Of a stretch of DNA of 64,000 nucleotides, positions 8,411-17,137 are shown in pieces; position 1 is the first letter of the stretch, and the number at the start of each line of letters is the position of its first letter. Source of the DNA: Halorussus amylolyticus (GTDB lineage Archaea > Halobacteriota > Halobacteria > Halobacteriales > Haladaptataceae); the NCBI RefSeq assembly GCF_004143485.2, contig NZ_ML974131.1, positions 512,341 to 576,340 of the forward strand, written 5' to 3'. The translations under genes were made by a program, and so were the position numbers. A model generated the notes under the pieces. It worked only from the letters and a program-made list of their open reading frames with translations, had not been told where the DNA came from and did not search any database.

Positions 8411-8665
8411 ACGCGGTCGGCGAAACGCCTCGCTCCGCTCGGCGTACGTTTACCGTTCCTCGCTGTCCAGCACGCGAATCTGGTCGCCCACCTTTTTCCG
8501 CCTCGGGTGTCCTCACGTCCTCGCTTCGCTCGGACGCGGCGGCACCGCTCGTCGCAAAAATCTGGACCAAAAAAGCCCGACCGCGCACGCGGTCGGCGAA
8601 ACGCCTCGCTCCGCTCGGCGTACGTTTACCGTTCCTCGCTGTCCAGCACGCGAATCTGGTCGCCC
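8411..8665. repeat. 79-bp direct duplication of the spt5 3' end
   Basis: Positions 8411-8489 and 8587-8665 are identical over 79 bp. The right copy covers the last 13 codons and stop codon of spt5 plus 39 bp beyond it; the left copy lies free in the spacer behind the gene. The 97 bp between them contain T/A-rich runs and a small CGTCC/GGACG dyad. This reads as a recent tandem-type duplication of a gene end. The rest of the 231-bp spacer to the DUF6498 gene shows nothing else. Confidence 0.95.
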
Positions 8666-9063
8666 CGAACCGTCACGGGAATCGGGACGGTCGCCTCGTA
8701 CAGTTCGACCGTCACCTGGTCCTTGCCCTCGTCGATTCGCTGGACCTGGGCCTTCTCGCCCTTGAACGGTCCGGCGATGAGTTCCACGATGTCGCCCTCG
8801 GCGATGCCCTCCACGTCAGGGGTCGGCGACAGGAAGTGTTCGACCTCGGAGATATCGCTCTCGCCGGGCACGATGCTCCGGGCGTGGGGAATCTCTTCGA
8901 GGACCCGGTCGAGGACCGCGCTGTTGTCGGCCTCGACCATCACGTAGCTCGTGAGCGAGTCGGGCGCGAGCGCGGCGTGAACGTCCGGCTCCTCGCGGTT
9001 GATAATCATGTCTGCGACTGTTCGTTCCTGGCTCGCGGTCGTCTTAACTGCGTACATTGGCAT
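8626..9063 (-). CDS. spt5: transcription elongation factor Spt5 (NusG)
   Basis: A 145-residue NusG/Spt5 protein with an NGN domain (residues 3-90; [16 protein letters not shown]) that binds the RNA polymerase clamp. A KOW domain follows (about 90-145; [21 protein letters not shown]) and contacts the ribosome or nascent RNA. Archaeal Spt5 works with Spt4 as a processivity factor. Two ATGs, at 9063 and 9057, both fit; conserved homologues begin with MxMYAVKT-like sequence. It follows secE by 10 bp in the conserved ftsZ1-secE-spt5 order. Its 3' end is duplicated downstream. Confidence 0.96.
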   Translation of the reverse strand: MPMYAVKTTASQERTVADMIINREEPDVHAALAPDSLTSYVMVEADNSAVLDRVLEEIPHARSIVPGESDISEVEHFLSPTPDVEGIAEGDIVELIAGPFKGEKAQVQRIDEGKDQVTVELYEATVPIPVTVRGDQIRVLDSEER

Positions 9064-9073
9064 TCGTGACCAC

Positions 9074-9241
9074 CTACGATGGCATGAAGCTCATGATTGC
9101 GAAGATGATGAACCCGAGCAGGCCGACGAGGACGATTCCGGCTCCCGCGATTTTCGATATTTTCGAGAACTCCTCCCACGACGGCGTGCTGGCGAGCTTC
9201 AGCACGCGGACGTACGAGGTGAGGTCTAGCTTGACATCCAT
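9074..9241 (-). CDS. secE: protein translocase subunit SecE/Sec61 gamma
   Basis: A 55-residue single-span membrane protein. The N-terminal amphipathic helix ([19 protein letters not shown]) and hinge are followed by one hydrophobic helix ([20 protein letters not shown]). This is the SecE/Sec61-gamma layout that clamps the SecY channel. The start at 9241 gives [16 protein letters not shown]. It is 10 bp upstream of spt5 and is almost certainly co-transcribed with it. A purine-rich AGATAGAAAAA (minus strand, about 9266-9276) lies roughly 30 nt upstream and may serve as a promoter in addition to read-through from ftsZ1. Confidence 0.95.
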   Translation of the reverse strand: MDVKLDLTSYVRVLKLASTPSWEEFSKISKIAGAGIVLVGLLGFIIFAIMSFMPS

Positions 9242-9288
9242 GTTATCGGAACTTCGGGAGCGGGCTTTTTCTATCTATTGCTCTTGGC

Positions 9289-9324
9289 GCGTCCACTCGC
9301 CGCGCTCGCGCGGCGAGTGGACGC
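9289..9324. repeat. 16-bp-stem hairpin between ftsZ1 and secE
   Basis: GCGTCCACTCGCCGCG (9289-9304) and its exact complement (9309-9324) enclose the loop CTCG. It lies in the 309-bp gap between the ftsZ1 stop and secE start, both on the minus strand. No T-run typical of archaeal termination follows the stem. The rest of the gap (9325-9550) has no gene or recognised signal. Confidence 0.8.
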
Positions 9325-9550
9325 GGGGCTAGAGGCGATACGCGAGGCTGGAGATGGAACGCGCGACCGGAAACGAGACGCGGAGGGTCGGTCAGGGCGG
9401 TCGAACGGGGACCACAGGGCGACCGCGGGGCGACCGCGGACTCATAGGGCCGGTTGTAATTCGTTCCCGTCCCCCATCCGTCGTCGGACGATTTCACGTC
9501 CGGTTCACCCGAGAGAGTGTGACTGCTGCAAATAGTTACAACCGACCTTA

Positions 9551-10687
9551 TCACTCCACGTAGTCGATGTCCTGCAGTCGCTGGTCGGCCTTGGCCTGTT
9601 GGGCCTCGTTCCGGCCGTAAATCTGGGGCGACTCGACGCCGGTGACGACTATCATCGTGCGCATCTCGCCGTCGAGGTCCTCGTCGATGGAGGTCCCCCA
9701 GATGATGCGGGCGTCGGGGTCGATGCGGTCGTAAATCTCCTCGACCACGCCCTCGGCCTCCTCGATGGACATGTCGTTGCCGCCGGTGACGTTCACCAGC
9801 GCGGAGTTCGCGCCCGAGATGTCCACGTCGAGCAGGGGCGACCGGAGCGCGGACTTCACCGAGTCCTGTGCCTTCGCGTCCGAGTCGCTCTCGCCGAGCC
9901 CTATCATCGCCACGCCGCCTTTCTCCATCACGGTGCGAACGTCGGCGAAGTCCAGATTCACGAGACCGGGCTTAGTGATGAGTTCGGTGATGCCCTTGAC
10001 AGAGCGCATCAGCACCTCGTCGGCGACCTTGAACGCCTGTCGCACCGGGAGCTTGCCGACCGAATCGAGCAGGCGGTCGTTCGGCACGACGATGACAGTA
10101 TCAGACACGTCGCGCAGGCGCTCCAGTCCGGCCTCGGCGTTGGTCCGGCGGACCTCGCCTTCGGCGGTGAACGGCGTCGTAACGATGGAAATCGTGAGCG
10201 CGCCCGACTCGCGGGCGGCCTTGGCGACCACGGGCGCGGAGCCGGTACCGGTCCCGCCGCCGAGTCCGGCGGTGACGAACACCATGTCCGACCCCTGAAT
10301 CGCGTCGTAAATCTCCTCTTGGCTTTCGAGGGCGGCCTCCTCGCCGACCTGCGGGAGCGAGCCAGCGCCCCGGCCCTGGGTCTTCTGCTCGCCCATCAGA
10401 ATCTTGGTGTCGGCCTCTATCTCCACGAGGTGCTGTACGTCGGTGTTGGCGGCCACGAGCTTCGCGCCGTGGATGCCCTCCTCGGCCATCCGATTGACCG
10501 TGTTCCCACCGGCACCGCCACACCCGACCACGGTGATGTCGGTCTGGAGGTCTTGGAGAACGTCTTTGAGTTCCTCGTCGGTCATCGTCCCCGAGGGATT
10601 CACGTCCTTCGTCCCCCCCGAAGCGGACTGCCGAGAGGACCCTGTCTCCTCGGCTTCCTCGATGGCGTCTTCGACTAGCGAGTCCAT
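9551..10687 (-). CDS. ftsZ1: cell division protein FtsZ1
   Basis: A 378-residue tubulin-family GTPase. After an acidic unstructured N-terminus of about 50 residues comes the FtsZ fold, with the first glycine loop [11 protein letters not shown], the tubulin signature [12 protein letters not shown] and the T7 synergy loop region [11 protein letters not shown]. Haloarchaea carry two main FtsZ proteins: FtsZ1, usually next to secE and spt5 as here, and FtsZ2 elsewhere. In Haloferax, FtsZ1 assembles the division ring early and supports FtsZ2 function. The start at 10687 gives [14 protein letters not shown], as in homologues. The C-terminal tail ends YVE without extra domains. Confidence 0.94.
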   Translation of the reverse strand: MDSLVEDAIEEAEETGSSRQSASGGTKDVNPSGTMTDEELKDVLQDLQTDITVVGCGGAGGNTVNRMAEEGIHGAKLVAANTDVQHLVEIEADTKILMGEQKTQGRGAGSLPQVGEEAALESQEEIYDAIQGSDMVFVTAGLGGGTGTGSAPVVAKAARESGALTISIVTTPFTAEGEVRRTNAEAGLERLRDVSDTVIVVPNDRLLDSVGKLPVRQAFKVADEVLMRSVKGITELITKPGLVNLDFADVRTVMEKGGVAMIGLGESDSDAKAQDSVKSALRSPLLDVDISGANSALVNVTGGNDMSIEEAEGVVEEIYDRIDPDARIIWGTSIDEDLDGEMRTMIVVTGVESPQIYGRNEAQQAKADQRLQDIDYVE

Positions 10688-10808
10688 GCTGAAGTGGCAT
10701 TGAGAACGGAGCGTAATTATCTTTCCCCTCTTTGTCGGACGAATGTCTGACGAATCCGATAGTTACGGGAATCAGACCTGTCTCGTTCCGAACCTCGACT
10801 CGCAGAAC

Positions 10809-12140
10809 TCACTCCGAGAAGCGTCGAACGCGCTCGCTCCGAACCGCCTCGGGCGGTATCTCCTCGCCGTCCACCGCGACCGACTCGCCCGCCGAGAGCT
10901 TTCCGAACGCTGGGCCTTCGCGGACGCCGAGTTTGCGCGCTTTCTCGGCGTCGAACGTCGTCTCGCGCGCGACGACCGCGCCGTCCTCGCGCGCGACCGA
11001 ATCGTACTTCTCGGCGAGGACATCGACCAAACTTTCGACCAGCGCCTCGCGGTCCTCGGAGTCGGAAACCGCGACCCGCCCCGCCGTGCGGGTACCGCTC
11101 TGTTCGGTCTCGAACGCGACCGCGCGGGCTTCGACCGCCTCGCGGGTCGTCTCGGGGTCGATACCCTGGGCTTCCGCGAGCAGGTCGCCGGGGAGCGAGA
11201 CGAGTTCGTAGTCGCCGTCCGTCTCGGTGTCGGCCGCGCGCTCGCCGAACCGAAGCCCCTCGCCGACGGGCGAGAGGTCGGCTTCGAGGCGCTCGACCAG
11301 TTCGAGCGGGCGGCCCGTGGTCTCGCGCACCCACGTCTCGCTCACGACTCGGTAGCCCAGGTCCTCGATGACGGACTCCAGTTCGGGTCGGTCGCCGTCG
11401 ACCACCGCGCGCTCGGCCCGACTCGCTTCGAACGCGCGTCGAATCACGTCGCGATTTTCCTCGGGCGCGCCCATTGCGTCGAGACACCAGTCCGCGGCGA
11501 CGTGGCCGACCGCCCAGTCGGTCTCGCTGAGGATTCGGGTGAATCGGGGTGCGTAGTGGCCGCCGCCGAAGCCCGCGATTTGTCGCTCGCGGTGGGGTTC
11601 GACGCCCTCCAAGTCGAGGACCGCTCGGGCGACTGCACGCGCGCCCTCGGGGTCGTCCCACTGGGCCTCGTCGCTCCCGAGTTCGGCGAACAGCGAGGGG
11701 ACGCCCACCTCGGAGGGACCGTGGTGGGTGCACTCGGTGCCGACCTCGTAGCCCTCGGGCGCGTGTTCCGCGAAGGCGTCGAGCAGGCGGTCGTGAGCGT
11801 TCGGGCACGTCTCGGCGAGACCGCCGTCCGTGCCGCCGAATTCCGCGGGACCGAAGTTACCCGTGAAGTGAGCAGTCAGGAGCGGGCCGGTGTTGCCCGA
11901 GTGCCGGGAGACGAACACGAGCAGGTCGGGCGAGTCGAAGGGTTCTGCGGTCTCCTCGATTTCGAGGTGGAGCGCGTCGAACTCCCGGAGTTCGAACCCC
12001 TCGCGTCGGTAGTAGGTGGCCCCGCCCTCGGCGTCGGGACGCGACTCGTCTTCGCGGGTCTCCCAGTCGGCGAGGTCCAGCAGGTGGTCACCGATGTGCA
12101 CCGAGGCCGAATCGGCCCTGCTGACGACGATGGCTATCAC
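10809..12140 (-). CDS. dtdA: D-aminoacyl-tRNA deacylase (DTD2 type)
   Basis: A 443-residue protein whose first two thirds match archaeal DtdA/GEK1. It begins MIAIVVSRAD, includes VFVSRHSGNTGPLLTAHFTG and VGVPSLFAELGSDEAQW, and carries GFGGGHYAPRFT, the His/Gly-rich loop associated with the zinc-dependent active site. These enzymes hydrolyse D-aminoacyl-tRNAs and so proofread chirality. Haloarchaeal members carry an extra C-terminal region of about 170 residues (here about 275-443) rich in acidic helices, whose role is unknown. It lies downstream of two antiporter genes on the same strand, separated by a strong hairpin. Confidence 0.9.
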   Translation of the reverse strand: MIAIVVSRADSASVHIGDHLLDLADWETREDESRPDAEGGATYYRREGFELREFDALHLEIEETAEPFDSPDLLVFVSRHSGNTGPLLTAHFTGNFGPAEFGGTDGGLAETCPNAHDRLLDAFAEHAPEGYEVGTECTHHGPSEVGVPSLFAELGSDEAQWDDPEGARAVARAVLDLEGVEPHRERQIAGFGGGHYAPRFTRILSETDWAVGHVAADWCLDAMGAPEENRDVIRRAFEASRAERAVVDGDRPELESVIEDLGYRVVSETWVRETTGRPLELVERLEADLSPVGEGLRFGERAADTETDGDYELVSLPGDLLAEAQGIDPETTREAVEARAVAFETEQSGTRTAGRVAVSDSEDREALVESLVDVLAEKYDSVAREDGAVVARETTFDAEKARKLGVREGPAFGKLSAGESVAVDGEEIPPEAVRSERVRRFSE

Positions 12141-12189
12141 GCCCGAGAGTAGGTCGGCCGACCGCGAAAAGCGCGTCGGAACGGACGTT

Positions 12190-12234
12190 CCGGCGCACCG
12201 GTCGAACCGCGCCGCGGTTCGACCGGTGCGCCGG
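12190..12234. repeat. 21-bp-stem hairpin between antiporter and dtdA
   Basis: Arms at 12190-12210 (CCGGCGCACCGGTCGAACCGC) and 12214-12234 are exactly complementary around a GCC loop. The spacer is 105 bp between two minus-strand genes. A TTTTT run lies on the plus strand at 12241-12245, the wrong side for a minus-strand terminator. Confidence 0.85.
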
Positions 12235-12245
12235 AGTCGTCTTTT

Positions 12246-13589
12246 TCAGTCGGCGTGTTCGGGCTTCTCCGACCCGCCGGGAAGCGCGTCTCGGGCGTTG
12301 GCCAGCGTTCGGGTGAATATTCCTCGGAGTTCGCCGCGCCGGGTCACGAACAGGTACGTCCCGACGACGAGGTAGACGACCGTGTAGGCGTACAGCAGCA
12401 GGATGCTGAGTTCGGTCGCTCTCGGCTCGGCGACGGTCTGCAGCACGCCGAACTCGATGAGCACCTGCGAGGAGAACAGCGCGAGCAGCACGAGCGCCTC
12501 CCGGACGCTGATGTTGAAGTTCGCCAGCACGCCGATGGCGAAGAAGCTCTGAGCCGCGGTAATCCAGATTTCGGCCGCCTGCTTCTGGTCGAACGAGAGC
12601 GTCCCGACCTGTCCGGCCGCGATGGAGTAGACGACCGCGAGCGTCCCGATGAGGAGGGTCCACTGATTCAGTTTCGAGGAGATGAGCGCGTTGAACCCCG
12701 CGGTCGAGCGCGCCTTGTTGACGAGGTACGCGACGACGATGAGTTCGGGCGACTCGGAGGCCAGCGGCGCAATCCACTGAATCATGAAGAACGGCGGGAT
12801 GCCGAGCGCGAGTCCGAGTTCTTCGAGTCCGTGGGCGAACGGGTGGACCGCGGTGTAAATCATCGCGCCCGAGTACGAGAACAGCAGGAGGACGGTGGCG
12901 ATTCGGGGCGCTTTCGAGAAGCTCTGGAAGTACGCCGGAATCCCGACCTGCTCGTCGTGTTCGTCCACGTCGCCCCGGATGATGATGGCGATGTACGTCA
13001 GATACAGCCCCACGAGGACGACGGTGTCGGTCAGACCGATGCCGCCCCCGAACGGCACGAAGAAGGCGTACGCCGTCGCCGCGAGCAGGAACGCGATTTC
13101 GGTCGCGAGATTCCGGTCGAGTTCCACCCTGTTCCGGAGGAAGCCGGGGCGCTCGACCACCGCGTGGTCGCTCGAACTCCCGGCTCGGTAGACGGTGAAC
13201 AGCGCGATGCCCGACCACCCGAGACCGATGAGGATGCGGTTCGCGCCGGTCATGTTCGCGATTGCGAGATTTCCGGCCTCGACGCCGCGCTCGGTACCCA
13301 TGTTCGCCCCGGCCTGCCACGCGTAGAGGGCGTCCACCGCGTACTCGGGAGCGACCGCGAGGACCGCGAGGACCGCGATTGCGAACGCTCTGGGAACGTC
13401 CTTCTCCGCGGTTTCGGCACCCCACGCCAGCATGAAGGAGGCTCCGAGGATTGCGACCCCGGAGATAGCGACGAGGGTGAAGGTCTCCACCCCACCCGAC
13501 GACCCGGTAAGATAGATACCGAGCCACGGGGCGGTCAGCAGTACCGCCACCGCGGCCGCGGTCAACGGATGGCGCACTCGGCTGTACAT
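12246..13589 (-). CDS. sodium/calcium exchanger family antiporter
   Basis: A 447-residue polytopic membrane protein with about eleven hydrophobic segments. Two internal alpha-repeat-like motifs fit the Ca2+:cation antiporter (CaCA) superfamily: GASFMLAWGAE with VLAVAPEYAVDAL in the first half, and APLASESPELIVVAYL in the second. The acidic residues in these (PE, SESPE) are the expected ion ligands. Loops in the middle are highly charged (DVDEHDEQVG). It is followed upstream on the same strand by a second, shorter CaCA gene, so the pair may form two units of one transport system or act on different ions. The ion is not determinable from sequence. Confidence 0.85.
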   Translation of the reverse strand: MYSRVRHPLTAAAVAVLLTAPWLGIYLTGSSGGVETFTLVAISGVAILGASFMLAWGAETAEKDVPRAFAIAVLAVLAVAPEYAVDALYAWQAGANMGTERGVEAGNLAIANMTGANRILIGLGWSGIALFTVYRAGSSSDHAVVERPGFLRNRVELDRNLATEIAFLLAATAYAFFVPFGGGIGLTDTVVLVGLYLTYIAIIIRGDVDEHDEQVGIPAYFQSFSKAPRIATVLLLFSYSGAMIYTAVHPFAHGLEELGLALGIPPFFMIQWIAPLASESPELIVVAYLVNKARSTAGFNALISSKLNQWTLLIGTLAVVYSIAAGQVGTLSFDQKQAAEIWITAAQSFFAIGVLANFNISVREALVLLALFSSQVLIEFGVLQTVAEPRATELSILLLYAYTVVYLVVGTYLFVTRRGELRGIFTRTLANARDALPGGSEKPEHAD

Positions 13590-13637
13590 TTCTCTCGGTC
13601 GTGATACTCCCGGCGAGAAAGTAGGCCTTGTGTTCCG

Positions 13638-14618
13638 CTACGGGAACAGCGCGTAGACGAACACGGCGTATCCGCACAGAAGTAGCACGCCGCTGACTCT
13701 CGAAATCCGGTTTCGCGCGGCCATCAGCGCGATTGCGCCGACCGTGAACCCGATGAGTATCGGGAAGTGGAACGACTGGACGCCGGTCCTGACCGTGATG
13801 GGGTTGACGACTGCGAGAATCCCGATGACCGCGAGGATGTTGTAGATGTTGCTCCCGATGACGTTGCCGATGCTGAACTCGCTCTCGCCCCGGAACGCGC
13901 TCACGACCGAGGTCGCGAGTTCGGGGAGCGACGTGCCGAACGCGATGACCGTCAGCGCGATGAACAGATTGCTGAAGCCGTACGCCTGCAACAGATTCGT
14001 GCTGCCTTCGAGCAGGCCCATCGACCCCGCGAGCAGGAACGCGCCCGCGCCGACCAGTATCGCACCGTCCCGGAGCGTCGCGGACTCGTCGCCGTCGAGT
14101 TCGACGTCCTCGGTGACGGCGACTTCCCCGTCGTTCTGTCGGGCGTTGTAGAACAGGTAGCCGGTGAACGCCGCGAGCAGCACCAGCATCGCCGACCCGT
14201 CGAACGCGCTCAGGGTGCCGTCGAGTCCGAGGACGACGAGGAGCGCGGCCGCAACGAACATGAACGGACCGTGCTTTCGGAGTATCTCCTTGTCGATGGA
14301 CATGGGTCGGACGAGCGCCGACGCGCCGAGGACGAGACCGATGTTGGCGATGTTCGACCCGAGGATGTTGCCGAGACCGATGTCGTCGGAGATGCCGATA
14401 CTGCCGACCGTGCTGACGAACAGTTCTGGCGCGGTCGTGGCGAACGCGACGATGGTGACGCCCACCGTCGCGGGGTTGATGCCGAATCCGACCGCGAGCT
14501 TCGAGGCGCTGTTGACGAGTAGCTCCGCACCGAGGTAGAGAAACAGGATTCCACCCAGCAAGTACGCCACGTCGAGACCCGACCACGCGCCGTCGGCGGC
14601 GAGGACGAACGATACCAT
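13638..14618 (-). CDS. calcium/sodium antiporter (YrbG type)
   Basis: A 326-residue protein from ATG 14618 (MVSFVLAADGAW). It has the two inverted alpha-repeats of the YrbG/NCX_Mj type. The first is IVAFATTAPELFVST with LGNILGSNIANIG; the second is VIAFGTSLPELATS with IGNVIGSNIYNI. The paired Glu residues in the PE motifs bind Na+/Ca2+. Five membrane helices per half are evident. The upstream ATG at 14687 would add a charged, non-hydrophobic extension and is less likely. It precedes the larger exchanger gene by 48 bp on the same strand, so the two are probably co-transcribed. Confidence 0.92.
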   Translation of the reverse strand: MVSFVLAADGAWSGLDVAYLLGGILFLYLGAELLVNSASKLAVGFGINPATVGVTIVAFATTAPELFVSTVGSIGISDDIGLGNILGSNIANIGLVLGASALVRPMSIDKEILRKHGPFMFVAAALLVVLGLDGTLSAFDGSAMLVLLAAFTGYLFYNARQNDGEVAVTEDVELDGDESATLRDGAILVGAGAFLLAGSMGLLEGSTNLLQAYGFSNLFIALTVIAFGTSLPELATSVVSAFRGESEFSIGNVIGSNIYNILAVIGILAVVNPITVRTGVQSFHFPILIGFTVGAIALMAARNRISRVSGVLLLCGYAVFVYALFP

Positions 14619-14711
14619 TGAACTTTGCTTTCGCCCAGGGGATTTAAAGCTCACCGATACGGACTTCGAAAGTCGGCCGTCGCTCACAGGACGACAGTGG
14701 TCGTGGCGCGC

Positions 14712-15146
14712 TCACTCCGTTTCGAACGGATTCGTCGCCGTAGTCAGCCGAGTAATGGACTCGAAGCGGTCGAAATCGTCGTCGAAACTGTAGATGTACT
14801 CGGTGTCGGTTCGTCGCATAAAGGCGACGAGAATCGAGTCCGTAATCTCGACACCTTCGGTTCGTCGGAAGAGGGCCTGCCCCCGAGTGAAATCTTCGCG
14901 CGCGAGATGACGAATTCGGAACCCACCGCTTTCGGTGAGGAAGGCGAGCGTTTCGACGGTCCGGTCGTAGCCCGCGTTTTTGAGAATCGGGTTTAGGACC
15001 TCGGGAAGCGTGTAGTTCGTCACCTGGCCTCGGGGGAGGTCTCCCCGGTCCATCGCTTCGACGATTGCCGCGCCACGAGCGTGGTGCTGGTCGCGAGCGC
15101 TTCGAAACGCGAACAACACGTTGGAATCGACGAGTGCGCTCGGCAT
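14712..15146 (-). CDS. vapC: PIN-domain toxin (VapC-like ribonuclease)
   Basis: A 144-residue PIN-domain protein. The acidic metal-binding residues are in place: Asp7 in ALVDSNVLF, the Glu in TLPEVLNPI, an Asp in [12 protein letters not shown] and Asp residues in FDDDFDRF. VapC toxins are Mg2+-dependent endoribonucleases that cut tRNA or rRNA. Its ATG (15146) overlaps the stop of the upstream AbrB-type gene by one base, the classical antitoxin-first toxin-antitoxin arrangement. The frame is open further upstream but only antisense to other genes, so MPSALVDSN is the start. RNA target is unknown. Confidence 0.9.
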   Translation of the reverse strand: MPSALVDSNVLFAFRSARDQHHARGAAIVEAMDRGDLPRGQVTNYTLPEVLNPILKNAGYDRTVETLAFLTESGGFRIRHLAREDFTRGQALFRRTEGVEITDSILVAFMRRTDTEYIYSFDDDFDRFESITRLTTATNPFETE

Positions 15147-15385
15147 TACGACCACTCGTAGCTCTCGGTCACTTCGACCGCGTCGGTCTCTCCCATGTCG
15201 ATAGGCTCGATATCGTCGGCCAGCCCGTAGCGCTCGCGAACGATTTCGGCGACGAGTCGCCCGTCTTCGTCGATGCTCCACTGCAGGCGGTCGCCCGGTT
15301 CGAGATCGAGATGCTCCCGAACTGCGGCCGGGATGGTGACCGCGTAGCTCTGATTCACCGTCGTCTCGGTCTCCTCGGTCGCCAT
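15146..15385 (-). CDS. AbrB/SpoVT-type antitoxin (VapB-like)
   Basis: A 79-residue protein. Residues 8-50 form a swapped-hairpin AbrB DNA-binding domain ([22 protein letters not shown]), and the acidic C-terminal part ([15 protein letters not shown]) is the likely toxin-binding tail. It overlaps the vapC start by one base, so the two are translationally coupled. By family precedent the complex would repress its own promoter, which lies between 15385 and the divergent aroE gene at 15491. A short AT-rich stretch (AACAATTTCCTCCGTAATT, 15412-15430) there could hold both promoters. Confidence 0.88.
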   Translation of the reverse strand: MATEETETTVNQSYAVTIPAAVREHLDLEPGDRLQWSIDEDGRLVAEIVRERYGLADDIEPIDMGETDAVEVTESYEWS

Positions 15386-15490
15386 AGTCCGACGTACTCG
15401 CTCGCCACTGATAACAATTTCCTCCGTAATTGGAATCGGGAGTTCGACGGAATCACAGTCGTTATCGCCCCGCCCCGACTTCCCGGACAC

Positions 15491-16294
15491 ATGCAGGTGT
15501 TCGGACTCCTCGGTAATCCGGTGGGCCACTCGCTGTCGCCGCCGATGCACGAGGCTGGCTACGACGAACTCGGAATCGACGCCCGGTACGTCACCTTCGA
15601 ACCCGACCCCGACGACCTCGGGGCCGCAATCGAGGGTGCGGCGGCGCTCGGAATCGCGGGCCTGAACGTCACCATCCCGTTCAAAGAGGACGCGCTCGCC
15701 CACGTCGAGACCGACGAGATGGCCGCCCGAATCGGCGCGGTCAACACCATCGACTTCGGTGGCGAGGGGTCGCCGGCGGGCTACAACACCGACGCCGCGG
15801 GCGTGCGCCGGTCGTTCGCCCATCACGACGTTACCCTCGCCGGGACCGACGCCGTGGTCGTGGGCGCGGGCGGCGCGGCCCGAGCGGTCGCGTTCGTCCT
15901 CGCGGACGCTGGCGCGAGCGTCCACGTCGCGAACCGAACCGTCTCGCGCGCCGAAGCCCTCGCGGCCGACGTGGACGGTGCGACCGCGGGCGGTCTCGAC
16001 GCGCTCGAACGTCGCGTTTCGAACGCCGACGTACTGGTCAACGCCACCAGCGTTGGCATGGAAGAAGACCGCTCGCCGGTCCCCGCCGACGCGCTCCACG
16101 CCGACCTCGCGGTCCTCGATGCGGTGTATCGGCCGCTCGACACGCGACTCCTCCGGGACGCCCGCGAGGTGGGCGCGACCACCATCGACGGCGCGTGGAT
16201 GCTGTTGTATCAGGGCGTCGAGGCCTTCGAACGCTGGACCGGACGAGGCGCCCCGGTGGACGCGATGAACGCCGCGCTTCGGGACCGACTCTGA
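15491..16294 (+). CDS. aroE: shikimate dehydrogenase
   Basis: A 267-residue NADP-dependent enzyme that reduces 3-dehydroshikimate to shikimate in aromatic amino acid synthesis. The substrate site SLSPPMH (15-20), catalytic Lys65 in NVTIPFKED, and Asp101 in YNTDAAG are all present. The NADP loop [12 protein letters not shown] follows at about 121-132 and a VNRT-type cofactor motif appears as VANRTVSRA. The start at 15491 yields [14 protein letters not shown], the family N-terminus. It is a single gene with the acidic HhH protein 95 bp downstream. Confidence 0.96.
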   Translation: MQVFGLLGNPVGHSLSPPMHEAGYDELGIDARYVTFEPDPDDLGAAIEGAAALGIAGLNVTIPFKEDALAHVETDEMAARIGAVNTIDFGGEGSPAGYNTDAAGVRRSFAHHDVTLAGTDAVVVGAGGAARAVAFVLADAGASVHVANRTVSRAEALAADVDGATAGGLDALERRVSNADVLVNATSVGMEEDRSPVPADALHADLAVLDAVYRPLDTRLLRDAREVGATTIDGAWMLLYQGVEAFERWTGRGAPVDAMNAALRDRL

Positions 16295-16389
16295 CCCAGA
16301 CGAGACCCGACCCGGACGCGATTCGGGAAACTGACTTTCGAGCGCGCCGGGCACGACTTTAAGTACCACGCGGGTCTACTGTCACGCAA

Positions 16390-17073
16390 ATGGGACTGCT
16401 CACCAAGCTGAAGTCGTTGCTCGGTCTCGACGATGACCGCTCGCAGGTGCGTCGCACCGACTCGGGCGTGACCATCGAGCGAGACCCCGACGAGTCGCCC
16501 GAACCCGACGCGGACACGGAGAGCGCGGCCGAAGCCACCCGAACTGAACCGGCCGACGAGTCTGCCGAAGCGGAATTTAATGAAACTGACACTATCGAAG
16601 CGGAACCCGACGAGACCGAGGCGGAATCGGGTATCGCGACCGAGGACGTGACGACGGCACCCGAAGCCGAGAGCGTCGAATCGCAGACCGACGAGGCGGC
16701 CGAACCAGCCGAGGCGACCGGCCCCTCCTCGGGTGCCGCACAGCCGACCCAGACCGAGGGCACCGAACCCGAACCGACGCCCGAACCGACCGACGAGGAG
16801 ACGGGCGAGGACGAGGCGGGTGTCGCCGACGAAGAAACCGCCGAGAACGAAGAGGCGGCCGAATCCGATGCGGCCGCCGAGGAGACCGCTGGCGGCGGCG
16901 AACCCCTCGAAGACGTCAAGGGCATCGGTCCGGCCTACGCCGAGCGACTCCGCGATGCGGGCGTCCCCGACGTCGCCGCGCTCGCGGACGCCGACGCCGA
17001 CCACCTCGCCGACGAGACCGACCTCTCTGCGAAGCGCATCTCGGGATGGATAGACCGAGCGAAGGCCCGGTGA
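16390..17073 (+). CDS. acidic helix-hairpin-helix protein
   Basis: A 227-residue protein of three parts. An N-terminal basic/amphipathic segment (MGLLTKLKSLLGLDDD) could touch membrane or nucleic acid. About 135 residues of Glu/Asp/Ala/Thr-rich low-complexity linker follow. The C-terminal helix-hairpin-helix domain of about 50 residues (DVKGIGPAYAERLRDAGVPD... AKRISGWIDRA) is a non-specific DNA-binding fold. Similar proteins are common in haloarchaea without a known role. A TATA-like CTTTAAGTA (16356-16364) about 30 nt before the ATG points to a leaderless transcript. It precedes pantoate kinase by 64 bp. Confidence 0.8.
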   Translation: MGLLTKLKSLLGLDDDRSQVRRTDSGVTIERDPDESPEPDADTESAAEATRTEPADESAEAEFNETDTIEAEPDETEAESGIATEDVTTAPEAESVESQTDEAAEPAEATGPSSGAAQPTQTEGTEPEPTPEPTDEETGEDEAGVADEETAENEEAAESDAAAEETAGGGEPLEDVKGIGPAYAERLRDAGVPDVAALADADADHLADETDLSAKRISGWIDRAKAR

Positions 17074-17137
17074 CTCTCCTCGTCGGACTCGATTCGATAC
17101 GGAGCGTTCATAACGGAGCCGCGAGCCAGATAATCGT

